From: Methylobacterium planeticum | GTDB lineage: Bacteria; Pseudomonadota; Alphaproteobacteria; Rhizobiales; Beijerinckiaceae | Assembly: GCF_008806345.1 (NCBI RefSeq) | Contig: NZ_VZZJ01000009.1 | Location: 1 to 64,000, forward strand | Direction: 5' to 3' | Length of the DNA stretch: 64,000 nucleotides | Part shown: positions 25,468 through 36,750 of the stretch, one piece after another | Layout of the letters: every line of letters starts with the position of its first letter | Numbering within the stretch: the stretch's first letter is position 1 | Translations under genes and position numbers: made by a program | Notes under the pieces: generated by a model | The model's input: only the letters and a program-made list of their open reading frames with translations | What the model was told of the DNA's origin: nothing | Database searches by the model: none

Positions 25468-26754
25468 TCAGTAGATCTCGGCCAGCCGAGAGCGGGGACG
25501 CTGGGACTTCGCCGGCAGGGAGGCCGGGCTCGTCGCCTTGCCGGGCGGGGCTGCATTCGGCGCCGCCGCGAGCTTGGCGATCGTCAGCTTGGCGGAAACC
25601 GGGATCGGGGCGGGCGCCCGCGCGCCGGCGAGCCGAACCGGCTCGGCCGCCCGCGCGGCCGGAGCCCCCGCGGGTTTGCCCGGGGCCGGCGGGACGCGGG
25701 AGGCGAGGAGAACGGGTCCGGCCCGCGGCGGAACCGGCTTGCCGGCCATGGCCGGGGCCGAGAGCTTCGTCGGATTGGCACGCCCCGGATTGAGCCCGGC
25801 CACCGGCATGGCAGGGGTGATCGCGAGGGGCTGGGCCGCTAGGGCCGGGATGCGCCCCTGGGCGTGCGGCGGCGCGGGGCGGAACGGCGTCCCGCGCGGG
25901 GCTGTCGGCTGCAGGGCGGGCGGCACCGCGACGGCGGCGCTCGCCACGAGCACGGGCGCCGGCCGCAGCCGGGCCGCCGGTGCCTCCTCGGTGGTCTCCT
26001 CCCGGGGCTTGAAGGCGAGCGGCGCCCGTGTGCGGGCCAGGGGCTCGGCGGATTCCGCGGCGTCGGTGCCGAGATCGGCGAGCATGATCGGCGAGCGTCC
26101 GCCGACGGCGGCCGGGCGCCCGTCGGTGCGCAGCGTCGCCATCAGCTTGCGGTCGTCGCTTCTCGCGACCGACGCCTTCCCGACATACTCGACGCGCACC
26201 CGGGTGGTGCCGCGACGGTGGAATTCGAGGGCCTCCGCCACCGCTTCCGAGACATCCATCACCCGGTCCGCGTGGTAGGGACCGCGATCGTTGACGCGCA
26301 CGATCATCGAGTGCCCGTTGGCCACGTTGGTGACCCGTGCGTAGCTCGGCAGCGGCAGGGTCGGGTGGGCGGCGGCGATCGAGTGGCGGTCGAAGACCTC
26401 GCCGTTGGCCGTCTGGCGACCGTGGAAGGCGCTGCCGTACCAAGAGGCGAGCCCTTCCCGGACGTAGCCCCGGGCATCCTCGCGGGGCACGTAGGTGCGC
26501 CCCGCAACGACGTAGGGCTTGCCCGAGAAGCGGCGTCCGCCCCCCTTCGGGATCGCGTCGCCCTCGTTGTAGAGGCGCGGGCTCGCCTTGACACCGTATT
26601 TCGGGTCGATGCCGTTGCCGGAGGAGGACGCGGCGAATTTCTGCGGGCTGGTGCTGCAATTGGCGGTGGCCAGCGCGATCGCCGAGACCGCGAGGATGCG
26701 CCGGAGCGGGAGCGCGCACAGATGCGGCATCCCGGCCTTCGTCGAACGCGCCAT
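25468..26754 (-). CDS. rlpA: RlpA-family septal ring lytic transglycosylase lipoprotein
   Basis: 428 residues from ATG 26754 (a GTG at 26763 is also possible). A lipobox (ATANC, Cys33) predicts an outer-membrane lipoprotein. The double-psi beta-barrel domain (~98-190) shows the catalytic marks GLASWYG, GEVFDRHSIAAAHPTLPLPSYARVTN (in part) and NDRGPYHADRVMDVS. RlpA cuts glycan strands stripped of stem peptides, which fits the carboxypeptidase gene next door. The usual C-terminal SPOR domain is missing; instead about 200 residues are rich in Pro, Ala and Arg. Whether that tail binds septal peptidoglycan is unknown. Confidence 0.9.
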   Translation of the reverse strand: MARSTKAGMPHLCALPLRRILAVSAIALATANCSTSPQKFAASSSGNGIDPKYGVKASPRLYNEGDAIPKGGGRRFSGKPYVVAGRTYVPREDARGYVREGLASWYGSAFHGRQTANGEVFDRHSIAAAHPTLPLPSYARVTNVANGHSMIVRVNDRGPYHADRVMDVSEAVAEALEFHRRGTTRVRVEYVGKASVARSDDRKLMATLRTDGRPAAVGGRSPIMLADLGTDAAESAEPLARTRAPLAFKPREETTEEAPAARLRPAPVLVASAAVAVPPALQPTAPRGTPFRPAPPHAQGRIPALAAQPLAITPAMPVAGLNPGRANPTKLSAPAMAGKPVPPRAGPVLLASRVPPAPGKPAGAPAARAAEPVRLAGARAPAPIPVSAKLTIAKLAAAPNAAPPGKATSPASLPAKSQRPRSRLAEIY

Positions 26755-27155
26755 ACCAACCACTCGGGGCTCACCGCATACGCCACTGGCCGCAACCCGG
26801 CGCGGTGAGCACGGCCGGACACGCCCTGCCGGTCGGCACCGCGAAGTGCGGCGCTGCCCGGAGGCCGGCAGAATTGTCCGGACGACGTAAAGGAAGGCTG
26901 AACGGGAGGCGCGCGCCGGGTCTTCTCGAGACGCGAATGCCGAGGCGGCAGTTAAGTCGATGACCGAAGTTGTTACACTATCACATTGCCACGGAAGAGA
27001 AAATTACTTCCGAGACATTCCCTTTCAAGGCAGGAGGGCGCCTCAGGAGAGTCCTCGGCCCCGCTCAGGGGGACACCTGAGACAAGACTTGAGCTATTCC
27101 TGCCAAGGTCCCGCTCCGGATGGATTTTTCTTGGATCCAACACGTGAGCCCGGCG
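26755..27155. other. Intergenic region between rlpA and the RHH gene
   Basis: About 400 bases, AT-richer around 26950-27020 than its surroundings, probably carrying the rlpA promoter (minus strand). No tRNA, small RNA or credible frame was recognised. Confidence 0.45.
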
Positions 27156-27545
27156 TCAGCGGGAGGTGGTCTCGTTCAGCTGCTCGATCGACTTCGCGCC
27201 GCGCTGCTTGAACAGCAGGTCGAGGGCTTCGAGCATGATGGCGTGCATCTTGGTGCGCTCCGCGTAGGCGAGGTCGCGCAACTGATCGTAGACGGGCGGC
27301 TCGAGGTAGACCGACATCTGGCGGGCGCGCTCCTTCAGGGTCGCGCTCGGCCGGGGCGCGGGCGCCGGGGCGACGTCGAGCTGGACGATCTCGGCCGTCG
27401 GCGATCCCTGCACCGGGACGGGCTTGGGCACCGCGGCCTTGGGCATCGCGGCCTTGGGCGCCGCGGGCTTGGCCGCCGCGGGCTTGGGCGCGGGCGCCGC
27501 CGCCGCGACGATCGACGCCAGGTTGAGCTTAGGCGGCTTTGACAT
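27156..27545 (-). CDS. Ribbon-helix-helix protein paired with ParA
   Basis: 129 residues. The first half is a Lys/Ala/Pro-rich unstructured tail with AAPKAAMPKAAVPK repeats. The C-terminal ~45 residues (RQMSVYLEPPVYDQLRDLAYAERTKMHAIMLEALDLLFKQRG) fit a ribbon-helix-helix DNA-binding fold. The ATG at 27545 lies inside the end of the ParA gene (17-base overlap), so the two are made together. By analogy with plasmid ParA partners it may bind a DNA site or stimulate the ATPase through its N-terminal tail; no centromere-like repeats are visible nearby. Not a ParB homologue. Confidence 0.8.
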   Translation of the reverse strand: MSKPPKLNLASIVAAAAPAPKPAAAKPAAPKAAMPKAAVPKPVPVQGSPTAEIVQLDVAPAPAPRPSATLKERARQMSVYLEPPVYDQLRDLAYAERTKMHAIMLEALDLLFKQRGAKSIEQLNETTSR

Positions 27546-28167
27546 GCTTGGCCCCCTGCATCCGCCGCTCGATCCAGCTCCACAGCCGGCGCACCTCGGT
27601 GGCCGCCTGTCCCTTCGGGTTGAACTCGGTGACGCCCTGCCCGACCCCGATGGCGTCCTGGTGGTCCGTGCGCGCCACGATGTTGACGTCGGGCAGGATG
27701 CCCAGCACCGCGAGGCCGTCGGCGGCATCGCGGATGCGATAGGAGCGTGGGGGCGTCTGGTTCAGCACGAAGGCGAACTTCTTCTCCAGCCGGTACACGG
27801 CGGCGAGCGTCGGCTTGAAGGCGCGGAGATCCGCGGGCGTGGGGCGGCATGGAATGATGCAGAGGTCGGCCGCGCGGATTGCCGAGAGCGTACCGGTGGA
27901 GTCGACGCCGGGCGTATCGATGAAGACGTAATCGTAGGACGACTCGCGCAGCTGGACCATCACCGCATCGATCTGCGTGGCGTCGATCTGCGCCACCTCG
28001 GGGCCCGCCGCGGTCCGATGGTCGAGCCAATCGCTGATCGTCGCCTGCCGGTCCATCTCGAGGATGCAGACGGAATGACCCGCCTCCTGCGCAGCGACCG
28101 CGAGCGAGATGCAGAGCGTGCTCTTACCGCTGCCCCCCTTCTGCGTGACGAACGTGATGGCTTTCAT
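27529..28167 (-). CDS. ParA/MinD-type Walker ATPase
   Basis: 212-residue ATPase with the deviant Walker A motif QKGGSGKST (signature Lys10, P-loop 11-16), Asp39 in LEMDRQATISDW, and a Walker B-like strand YDYVFIDTPG. The size is that of small ParA proteins that position plasmids or protein cargo, without an N-terminal DNA-binding domain. It is followed, with overlap, by a ribbon-helix-helix gene. The chromosomal parAB pair is normally beside gidA/gidB and is not here, so this is an orphan. Upstream AAGGAAGG is a good ribosome site. Cargo unknown. Confidence 0.88.
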   Translation of the reverse strand: MKAITFVTQKGGSGKSTLCISLAVAAQEAGHSVCILEMDRQATISDWLDHRTAAGPEVAQIDATQIDAVMVQLRESSYDYVFIDTPGVDSTGTLSAIRAADLCIIPCRPTPADLRAFKPTLAAVYRLEKKFAFVLNQTPPRSYRIRDAADGLAVLGILPDVNIVARTDHQDAIGVGQGVTEFNPKGQAATEVRRLWSWIERRMQGAKHVKAA

Positions 28168-28648
28168 CCCGGCCTTCCTTGGCTCGCGTTGCCTGCAACC
28201 GCAGCGTGAGGTTATTACAACTTAGGGTTAGGGTGCCGCCGAAGATCCGACAGCGCCGCGCGAACCTGGGCCGAAGGGGGAAGACACGGCGGTCCCGTCG
28301 TCCTTTGACCCAAGGATGCGCTGATCCCTGGTCTCGGCCATCATGGTTAACACCGGGTTAAGGCCGCCCGGGATCCACGCATCCCCGGATCCCGGGACCG
28401 GAACTGCGGAAAGATCTTGAGAGCGACCGGCGGGAGGCGATGCTACTTTTGTGTTCGAATCAGAATATTACCTTAGGTTGCCACCCGGAGGGGCAATCTC
28501 AGTAATGCCCTTTCCATAGCGCCGCCCATGCCTTAGATGTGCTGGATCTCGACCCCGACCGCAAGCGACGAGGCAACCTCAGATTAATTCCCGCGGCGAT
28601 CCGCAGTCTCGGGGGTTAGGGCCCTTCCGGCGTCGTTGAAGGATTTCC
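28168..28648. other. Intergenic region between divergent parA and PAS genes
   Basis: About 480 bases without a credible frame. A 7-pair hairpin (28476-28482 with 28492-28498, 9-base loop) lies in the AT-richer part. Promoters for both flanking genes must be here, but no motif was clear. An uncharacterised small RNA cannot be excluded. Confidence 0.45.
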
Positions 28649-29227
28649 ATGGCTGATGCCCCGATCCCGCGCGCGCCCGCCGACCTCGAGGCGGCCCTGG
28701 AAGCCTCAGGCTTCGTGGGATCGTGGCGGCACGACCTCTGGCAGGGGCGGCTCGCCCTGACGGCTCCCTTCGCGCGACTCCTCGGGATCGATCCGGAGCG
28801 GGCGGCCGAAGGGGTGCCCATGGCGGCCTTCCTCGACCGGATGCATCCCGACGACCGCACCCGGATCGAGAACCATCTCCACGCGGCGAGCGATGCGGGC
28901 GGTCCGTTCGAGGCGGAGTTCCGGACGCTGAGCGGCCGGGAGGGCGTGCGCAGCCTGATGATGCGCGGACGCATCGAGCAGGACACCTCGGGTCGGCCCG
29001 TCCACGGCTGCGGCATCGCCATCGATCTCACGGAGGACCGGGCCGCGACCCTTCAGCAGGCCGAGCGCCTGGTGAACCGCATGGCCGAGCACGCGATCGC
29101 GATGCGGAGCCTCGTCGACGGGCTGAACCGGCCGTCCCTGTCCAAGCTCGTCGACGGCCTGATGATCGAGATCGGATTCGAGCTGGCGCGGCACCTGCGC
29201 GGCGCGCAGGACCTGCGCCCGCACTGA
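28649..29227 (+). CDS. Single PAS-domain protein
   Basis: 192 residues with a PAS-3-like fold (FVGSWRHDLWQGRLALTAPFARLLGI, MHPDDRTRIENHLHAA, FEAEFRTLSG, GCGIAIDLTEDR) over ~20-135, then a helical C-terminal part (LQQAERLVNRMAEHAIAMRSLVDGL) that could be a dimerisation coil. No kinase, cyclase or DNA-binding output domain is present and no H-box is seen. A GAAGGA ribosome site precedes ATG. It converges on ntrC with a 12-base gap. Perhaps it is an adaptor sensor; the partner is unknown. Confidence 0.8.
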   Translation: MADAPIPRAPADLEAALEASGFVGSWRHDLWQGRLALTAPFARLLGIDPERAAEGVPMAAFLDRMHPDDRTRIENHLHAASDAGGPFEAEFRTLSGREGVRSLMMRGRIEQDTSGRPVHGCGIAIDLTEDRAATLQQAERLVNRMAEHAIAMRSLVDGLNRPSLSKLVDGLMIEIGFELARHLRGAQDLRPH

Positions 29228-29239
29228 CCCCGGGCCGAC

Positions 29240-30706
<1,467 letters not shown>

Positions 30707-30711
30707 GACTC

Positions 30712-31862
30712 TTACTCGGCCTCCACGACCGATTCGCGCCCATCCCGGGCGCTCGACATGGGGAGGAGAAGGCGGAAGGTGGTCCGGCGGGGCACGGGAT
30801 CGCACTCGACGATACCCCCGTGATCGCCGACGATCTTGGCCACCAATGCAAGACCGAGGCCGGAGCCCTGGCTCTTGGTGGTGACGAAGGGATCGAACAG
30901 GTCGGGCAGGAGCTCGGCGGTGACGCCCGGGCCATTGTCCCGCACCGCCACCTCGATGGGCAGGCTGACCCGCTCGCGCGAGCCCGGGATCTGCAGCCGC
31001 AGGCCCGTGCGGAAGGCGGTCGAGAGGGTGATCTCGCCGTCGACCGTGTCCGCCCCGATCGCCTCCGCGGCGTTCTTCACGAGATTGAGGATCACCTGGA
31101 TCAGCTGGTCCCGGTTGCCGAGCACGGGTGGCAGGGAAGGATCGTAGTTCTCCACGAAGCGGATGTGACGGGCGAAGCCCGACTGCGCCGAGCGCTTCAC
31201 CTGATCGAGCACGCCGTGGACGTTGACGGGGCCGCGCTCGACGGGGCGCTCATCGCCGAACAGCTCCATGCGCTCGACGATGCGCACGATCCGGTCGGAT
31301 TCGTCGCAGATCAGCCGCGTCAGCAACCGGTCCTCCTCGGCCCCCGACTGCTCCAGGAGCTGGGCCGCGCCGCGGATCCCCGCGAGTGGGTTCTTGATCT
31401 CGTGCGCCAGCATGGCACCCAGCGCGATCATCGAGCGCGCCGCGCCGCGATGGGTGAGCTGGCGGTTCATCTTGTCGGCGATGGTGCGCTCCTGGAGCAT
31501 CAGCACCACCGCTTCGCCCTCATCGCCCAGGGGAGTGGCGAACACGTCGACGCTGCGCTCCTGGCCGGAGCGGGGCTGGACCAGCTCGACCCGGTACTCG
31601 CTGACGCTGGCGCGCCTGCGCCGCACCTCGGCCACCAGGGCGATGATCGGCGAGGAGAACGGAATGATGTCGCGCAGGCGGCGGCGCTGCATCAGGCGTG
31701 CCGAGTGGTCGAAGAAGCTCTCGGCCGCATGGTTGCATTGGAGGATGCGCTCGTCCGACCCGATGGTGAGTACCGGTAGGGGCAGCGCGTTGATCACGGC
31801 CTCGGATGTCGGCACACCCTTCCCCCGCACGGTGGGCTCGCGGCCCAGGCTGCCCTCTCCGC

Positions 31863-31866
<4 letters not shown>
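30712..31866 (-). CDS. ntrB: Nitrogen sensor kinase/phosphatase NtrB
   Basis: Cytoplasmic partner of NtrC, normally controlled by PII. 384 residues: a PAS domain (~20-130), the H-box [14 protein letters not shown] with His155, N-box [12 protein letters not shown], and ATP-binding motifs DNGPGV and GSGLGLALV. It has no TM segments. Its ATG overlaps the dusB stop by 4 bases and ntrC begins 5 bases after its end, making the standard dusB-ntrB-ntrC operon. Confidence 0.97.
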
Positions 31867-32918
<1,052 letters not shown>

Positions 32919-33139
32919 TCTGCACAAGGAATAGACAAAACCGGGACAGACGCAAGCGGCTCGGGCGATTTGATTTCGCGTCGTGCCCCGCTTAAACGAC
33001 GGGCGATCCCGGACGGATCGGGGCGGCGTGCCGCAGCGGTTCGGCCGGATGTCCCCGCCGTCGCATCGATGCCCGGCGTCATAACGGCATCCGCCTCCCC
33101 TGTGGGCATTTCAGGAGGCGCACGGGTTCGAGAAGCCTC

Positions 33140-34429
33140 ATGTCCAGCACCGCGTTCAGCGTTGCCGCGGTGGTCGTCGCGGCGGGTCGCGGCATCCGCA
33201 TCGGCGGCGGCATGCCCAAGCAATATCGCCGCGTCGGCGGTCAGGCCGTCCTCGCGCGCACCCTCGCGGCGCTCGGAGCGCATCGCGACATCGCCCGCAT
33301 CCAGCCCGTGATCGCCCCCGACGCGGCCGCCTTCTACCGCGAATGCTTGGAGGATCTCGACCCCCATGTGCGGCTGAAGCTCGCCGAGCCGGTCGCGGGC
33401 GGTGCGACGCGCCAGCAATCCGTGCGGGCCGGCCTCGAGGCCCTGGAGCGAGCGGGCGCCCCGGATCTCGTCCTCGTCCACGACGCGGCGCGGCCCTTCG
33501 TGGATTTCGGCCTGATCGACCGCGCCATCGCGGCCGGGCGCGAATACCGGGCGGCCGTGCCGGGCATCGCGGTCAGCGACACGATCAAGATCGTGGAGGA
33601 GGCCGCGCCCGGCATCGGCCGCGTGCGCGAGACCCCGGCCCGCGAAGCCCTGCGCGCCGTCCAGACACCGCAATCCTTCGCCTTTCCGGCCCTGCTGGAG
33701 GCGCATCGCGCCGCGGCGGATGCCGAGCTTCACGGCTTCACCGATGATGGCGCCCTCGCCGAATGGGCCGGCCTGCCCGTGGTGACCTTCGAGGGCGACC
33801 TGCGCAACCGCAAGATCACCCAGCCCGCCGACCTCATGGAGGCCGACCGCGCCTTCGCGGGGGCCGCTCCCAGGAACGCCGCCATGACCCAATACGTGAC
33901 CCGCCTCGGCACAGGCTTCGACGTGCACGCCTTCACGGAGGGCGACCATGTCTGGCTCGGCGGCGTCCGCATCCCGGCCGACCGGGGCGTGCTGGCCCAT
34001 TCGGACGGCGACGTCGCCTTGCACGCCCTCACGGACGCGCTCCTCGGCGCCATCGCGGACGGCGATATCGGCACCCATTTTCCGCCGAGCGACGCGCGGT
34101 GGCGCGGGGCCGCCTCCGACCAGTTCCTGGCCCATGCCGCCTCCCTGGTCCGGGCGCGCGGCGGCCGCATCGACCATCTCGACATCACGGTCCTGGCCGA
34201 GGCGCCCCGCATCGGTGCCCATCGCGAGGCGATCCGGGCACGCATCGCCGAGATCGCCGGCGTGCCGCTCTCGTCGGTCTCCATCAAGGCGACGACGACG
34301 GAGAAGCTCGGCTTCGTCGGCCGTGCCGAGGGGCTCGCGGCCCAGGCCGCCGCCACGGTGCGGCTGCCCGAGGAAGAGAGCGCCACGCCCCTCGATGCGC
34401 AGGCCGAGACGGCCATGCGCCAGGGCTGA
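33140..34429 (+). CDS. ispDF: Bifunctional IspDF (MEP isoprenoid pathway)
   Basis: Fused 2-C-methyl-D-erythritol 4-phosphate cytidylyltransferase and 2,4-cyclodiphosphate synthase, 429 residues. The IspD part (~1-245) carries the CTP-binding loop [19 protein letters not shown] and [11 protein letters not shown]. The IspF part (~250-415) has GTGFDVHAF (metal Asp and His), [30 protein letters not shown] and ATTTEKLGF. The fusion is common in alphaproteobacteria and some epsilonproteobacteria. It is divergent from dusB and 9 bases ahead of cinA. Confidence 0.97.
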   Translation: MSSTAFSVAAVVVAAGRGIRIGGGMPKQYRRVGGQAVLARTLAALGAHRDIARIQPVIAPDAAAFYRECLEDLDPHVRLKLAEPVAGGATRQQSVRAGLEALERAGAPDLVLVHDAARPFVDFGLIDRAIAAGREYRAAVPGIAVSDTIKIVEEAAPGIGRVRETPAREALRAVQTPQSFAFPALLEAHRAAADAELHGFTDDGALAEWAGLPVVTFEGDLRNRKITQPADLMEADRAFAGAAPRNAAMTQYVTRLGTGFDVHAFTEGDHVWLGGVRIPADRGVLAHSDGDVALHALTDALLGAIADGDIGTHFPPSDARWRGAASDQFLAHAASLVRARGGRIDHLDITVLAEAPRIGAHREAIRARIAEIAGVPLSSVSIKATTTEKLGFVGRAEGLAAQAAATVRLPEEESATPLDAQAETAMRQG

Positions 34430-34438
34430 TCCGGCCTC

Positions 34439-34939
34439 ATGATCACGGATTCCGGCCTCCTCGCCCGCGCCGAGGCCCTGGTCGCGGCCTACGCGGCGGC
34501 GGGGCTCAGGATCGCCACGGCCGAGTCCTGCACCGGCGGCCTCGTGGCGAGCCTCATCACGGCGGTGCCGGGCTCGTCCTCGGTTCTGGAGCGCGGCTTC
34601 GTCACCTACTCGAACGCGGCGAAGAGCGAGGCCATCGGCGTCCCGGCCGACCTCATCGCGACCCACGGCGCCGTGAGCGAGCCCGTCGCCCGCGCGATGG
34701 CGCAGGGGGCGCTCGCGGCCTCGCCCTGCGACGTCGCAATCGCCATCACGGGCATTGCCGGCCCCGGCGGCGGAAGCGCCGAGAAGCCCGTCGGCCTCGT
34801 GCATTTCGGCCTCGCGGCGACGGGCGCGCCGACCCGGCACCTCGCACGCCGCTACGGCGACCTCGGCCGGGCCGAGATCCGGACCCGTGCGGTCGCGGAT
34901 GCGCTCGGGCTCCTCGAGGGCGCGCTCCCGGGCGGCTAG
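34439..34939 (+). CDS. CinA C-terminal family protein (NMN amidohydrolase, PncC-like)
   Basis: 166 residues equal to the stand-alone C-terminal domain of CinA. PncC proteins of this type hydrolyse nicotinamide mononucleotide to recycle NAD precursors. Conserved signatures [22 protein letters not shown] and [18 protein letters not shown] are complete. It lies 9 bases after ispDF in the same operon and ends before a very strong hairpin. Confidence 0.92.
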   Translation: MITDSGLLARAEALVAAYAAAGLRIATAESCTGGLVASLITAVPGSSSVLERGFVTYSNAAKSEAIGVPADLIATHGAVSEPVARAMAQGALAASPCDVAIAITGIAGPGGGSAEKPVGLVHFGLAATGAPTRHLARRYGDLGRAEIRTRAVADALGLLEGALPGG

Positions 34940-34966
34940 ACCTCGGGCGCGGCGATTCGTGCCGGG

Positions 34967-35017
34967 CGGCGGCGCGTCGGCCCTACGCCTGCACCGAAAG
35001 GGGCCGACGCGCCGCCG
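34967..35017 (+). terminator. Very long hairpin after cinA
   Basis: 17-base perfect arms (34967-34983 and 35001-35017, core GCGCGTCGGCCC) around a 17-base loop. It starts 27 bases after the cinA stop and ends 41 bases before the next start codon. It should end the ispDF-cinA transcript; T-run is absent. Confidence 0.75.
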
Positions 35018-35058
35018 TGCGGGTGTAGGATGTCGCCCGAACCGCGGGAGGCCGGACC

Positions 35059-36294
35059 ATGGAGAGGCTGTCCGTTCAGGCCTGCATCGTCGGCGGCGGG
35101 CCGGCCGGGATGATGGCGGGGCTGCTCCTCGCCCGGGCCGGCCTGAGGATCGCGGTGCTGGAGAAGCACCCGGATTTCCTGCGCGATTTCCGGGGCGACA
35201 CGATCCATCCGTCGACCCTCGACGTGATGGGCGAACTCGGCCTGCGCCGCGCTTTCCTGGCCCTGCCCCACCGCAAGGTCGCGACCCTGACCGCGTTCGT
35301 CGGCGCGCAGGGGTTCCGGGTCGCGGATTTCCGCCACCTGCGAAGCCCGAACCGCTTCATCGCCCTGATGCCGCAATGGGATTTCCTGGATTTTCTCGCC
35401 GACCGGGGGCGTCGCTATCCGGGCTTCCGCCTGCTCATGGAAACGGAGGCGACCGAGCTGACCGAGGCGGCGCCGCGGATCACCGGGGTCCGGGCACGCA
35501 CGCCGCGCGGGATCCTCGAGATCAGCGCCGACCTCGTCATCGGTGCGGACGGGCGTCATTCCGTGGTGCGGGAGCGTGCCGGCTTCGCGCGCGAGACCTA
35601 CGGGGCACCCATGGACGTGCTCTGGTTCCGCCTGTCCCGCCATCCGGGCGACCTGGACGCCACCGGGGGCCGCTTCGGGCGAGGCCATATCCTCGTCACC
35701 CTCGATCGCGGCGATTATTGGCAATGCGCCTTCGTGGTGCCGAAGGACGGGGACGCGGCTCTGCGCGCCCGCGGCCTGCCGGCCTTCCGGGCGGCGGTCG
35801 CGGAACTCGCGCCCTTCCTGCGCGACCGGGTGGCCGAGATCGCGGACTGGGAGGCGGTGAAGCTCCTCACCGTGCGGGTCGACCGGCTGAAGCGCTGGCA
35901 CGCGCCGGGCCTGCTCTGCATCGGCGACGCCGCCCACGCCATGTCGCCGCTCGGCGGCGTCGGCATCAACCTCGCGATCCAGGATGCGGTGGCCACCGCA
36001 AACCTCCTGGCACTCCCCCTGCGGGAGGGCCGCCTCGTGGAGGCCGACCTCGCCCGGCTTCAGGCCCGGCGCCTCCCGCCGACCCGCCGGACGCAGGGGC
36101 TGCAGCGCCTCCTGCAGAACCGGGTCATCGCCCGCGTCCTCGATCCCAGCGCGACGGCGCCCCTGAAACCGCCGCTCGCCCTGCGCCTGCTCGATCGCTT
36201 CCCCCGCCTCCAGCGCCTGCCGGCCCGGCTCGTCGGCCTCGGCTTCCGGCCCGAGCACGTGCGGGTGGCCGAAGCCCCTCAGGCGACGCCGTAG
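35059..36294 (+). CDS. FAD-dependent monooxygenase
   Basis: 411-residue class A flavin hydroxylase of the p-hydroxybenzoate hydroxylase/UbiH superfamily. Rossmann motif IVGGGPAGMMAG (~10-21), the DG motif LVIGADGRHSVVRERAG (~158-174) and the FAD-ribityl motif LLCIGDAAHAMSPLGGVGINLAIQ (in part, ~280-303) are all present. There is no secretion signal. The C-terminal helices (LLDRFPRLQRLPARLVGLGFRPEHV) resemble proteins annotated as FAD-dependent oxidoreductases in Methylobacterium. Substrate unknown. Its last 16 bases overlap the end of the convergent coq10-like gene, and it sits where cinA and the coq10-like gene are usually neighbours. Confidence 0.87.
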   Translation: MERLSVQACIVGGGPAGMMAGLLLARAGLRIAVLEKHPDFLRDFRGDTIHPSTLDVMGELGLRRAFLALPHRKVATLTAFVGAQGFRVADFRHLRSPNRFIALMPQWDFLDFLADRGRRYPGFRLLMETEATELTEAAPRITGVRARTPRGILEISADLVIGADGRHSVVRERAGFARETYGAPMDVLWFRLSRHPGDLDATGGRFGRGHILVTLDRGDYWQCAFVVPKDGDAALRARGLPAFRAAVAELAPFLRDRVAEIADWEAVKLLTVRVDRLKRWHAPGLLCIGDAAHAMSPLGGVGINLAIQDAVATANLLALPLREGRLVEADLARLQARRLPPTRRTQGLQRLLQNRVIARVLDPSATAPLKPPLALRLLDRFPRLQRLPARLVGLGFRPEHVRVAEAPQATP

Positions 36295-36737
36295 ACCCGG
36301 TCGGCGCGGCTCTCGAACGCGTCCGTGAACTTGCGGAAGGCGCGGTCGAACATCTTGCCCATCAGGAGACCGAGGGCGAAGCTCTTGAACTCGTAGGTGA
36401 TGAAGAACTCGACGCTGCAGCCGCCATTCGGGCCCGGCTTGAAGGCCCAGCGGTTCTCGAGGTGGCGGAAGGGCCCGTCGATATACTCGGCGGTGATGCG
36501 CAGGCCCGGCCGGTCGAGGCTGACGCGGGTGGTGAAGCGTTCGCGGATCGCCTTGTAGCCGACGCCCATCTCGGCGACGAGGACCTGCGTGTTCTCCCCC
36601 GGACCCTCCTGCCGACGCAGCACGCGGAGCGATTCGCAGAGCGGCAGGAATTCGGGATATCGCTCCACGTCGGCCACGAGGTCGTACATCTGCTCGGGGC
36701 TGTGACGCACCGCGCGGGTGATCCGGAATGAGGGCAT
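36279..36737 (-). CDS. Coq10/RatA-like START-domain protein
   Basis: 152-residue SRPBCC/polyketide-cyclase fold protein. The opening SFRITRAVRHSPEQMYDLVADVERYPEFLPLCESL (in part) and the C-terminal helix GLLMGKMFDRAFRKFTDAFESRA are typical. Databases often label this family RatA toxin, but alphaproteobacterial members beside lipA are closer to Coq10, which binds ubiquinone and supports respiration. There is no antitoxin gene beside it. Located 13 bases after lipA in the same operon. Confidence 0.88.
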   Translation of the reverse strand: MPSFRITRAVRHSPEQMYDLVADVERYPEFLPLCESLRVLRRQEGPGENTQVLVAEMGVGYKAIRERFTTRVSLDRPGLRITAEYIDGPFRHLENRWAFKPGPNGGCSVEFFITYEFKSFALGLLMGKMFDRAFRKFTDAFESRADRVYGVA

Positions 36738-36750
36738 CGGCGCTTCGGTC

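Noticed and set aside
28222..28233. TTAGGGTTAGGG, resembling telomere repeats
   Set aside because: Only two units; chance match in a bacterial intergenic region.
36279..36737. RatA toxin of a toxin-antitoxin pair
   Set aside because: No RatB partner; the gene follows lipA as Coq10-like genes do in alphaproteobacteria.
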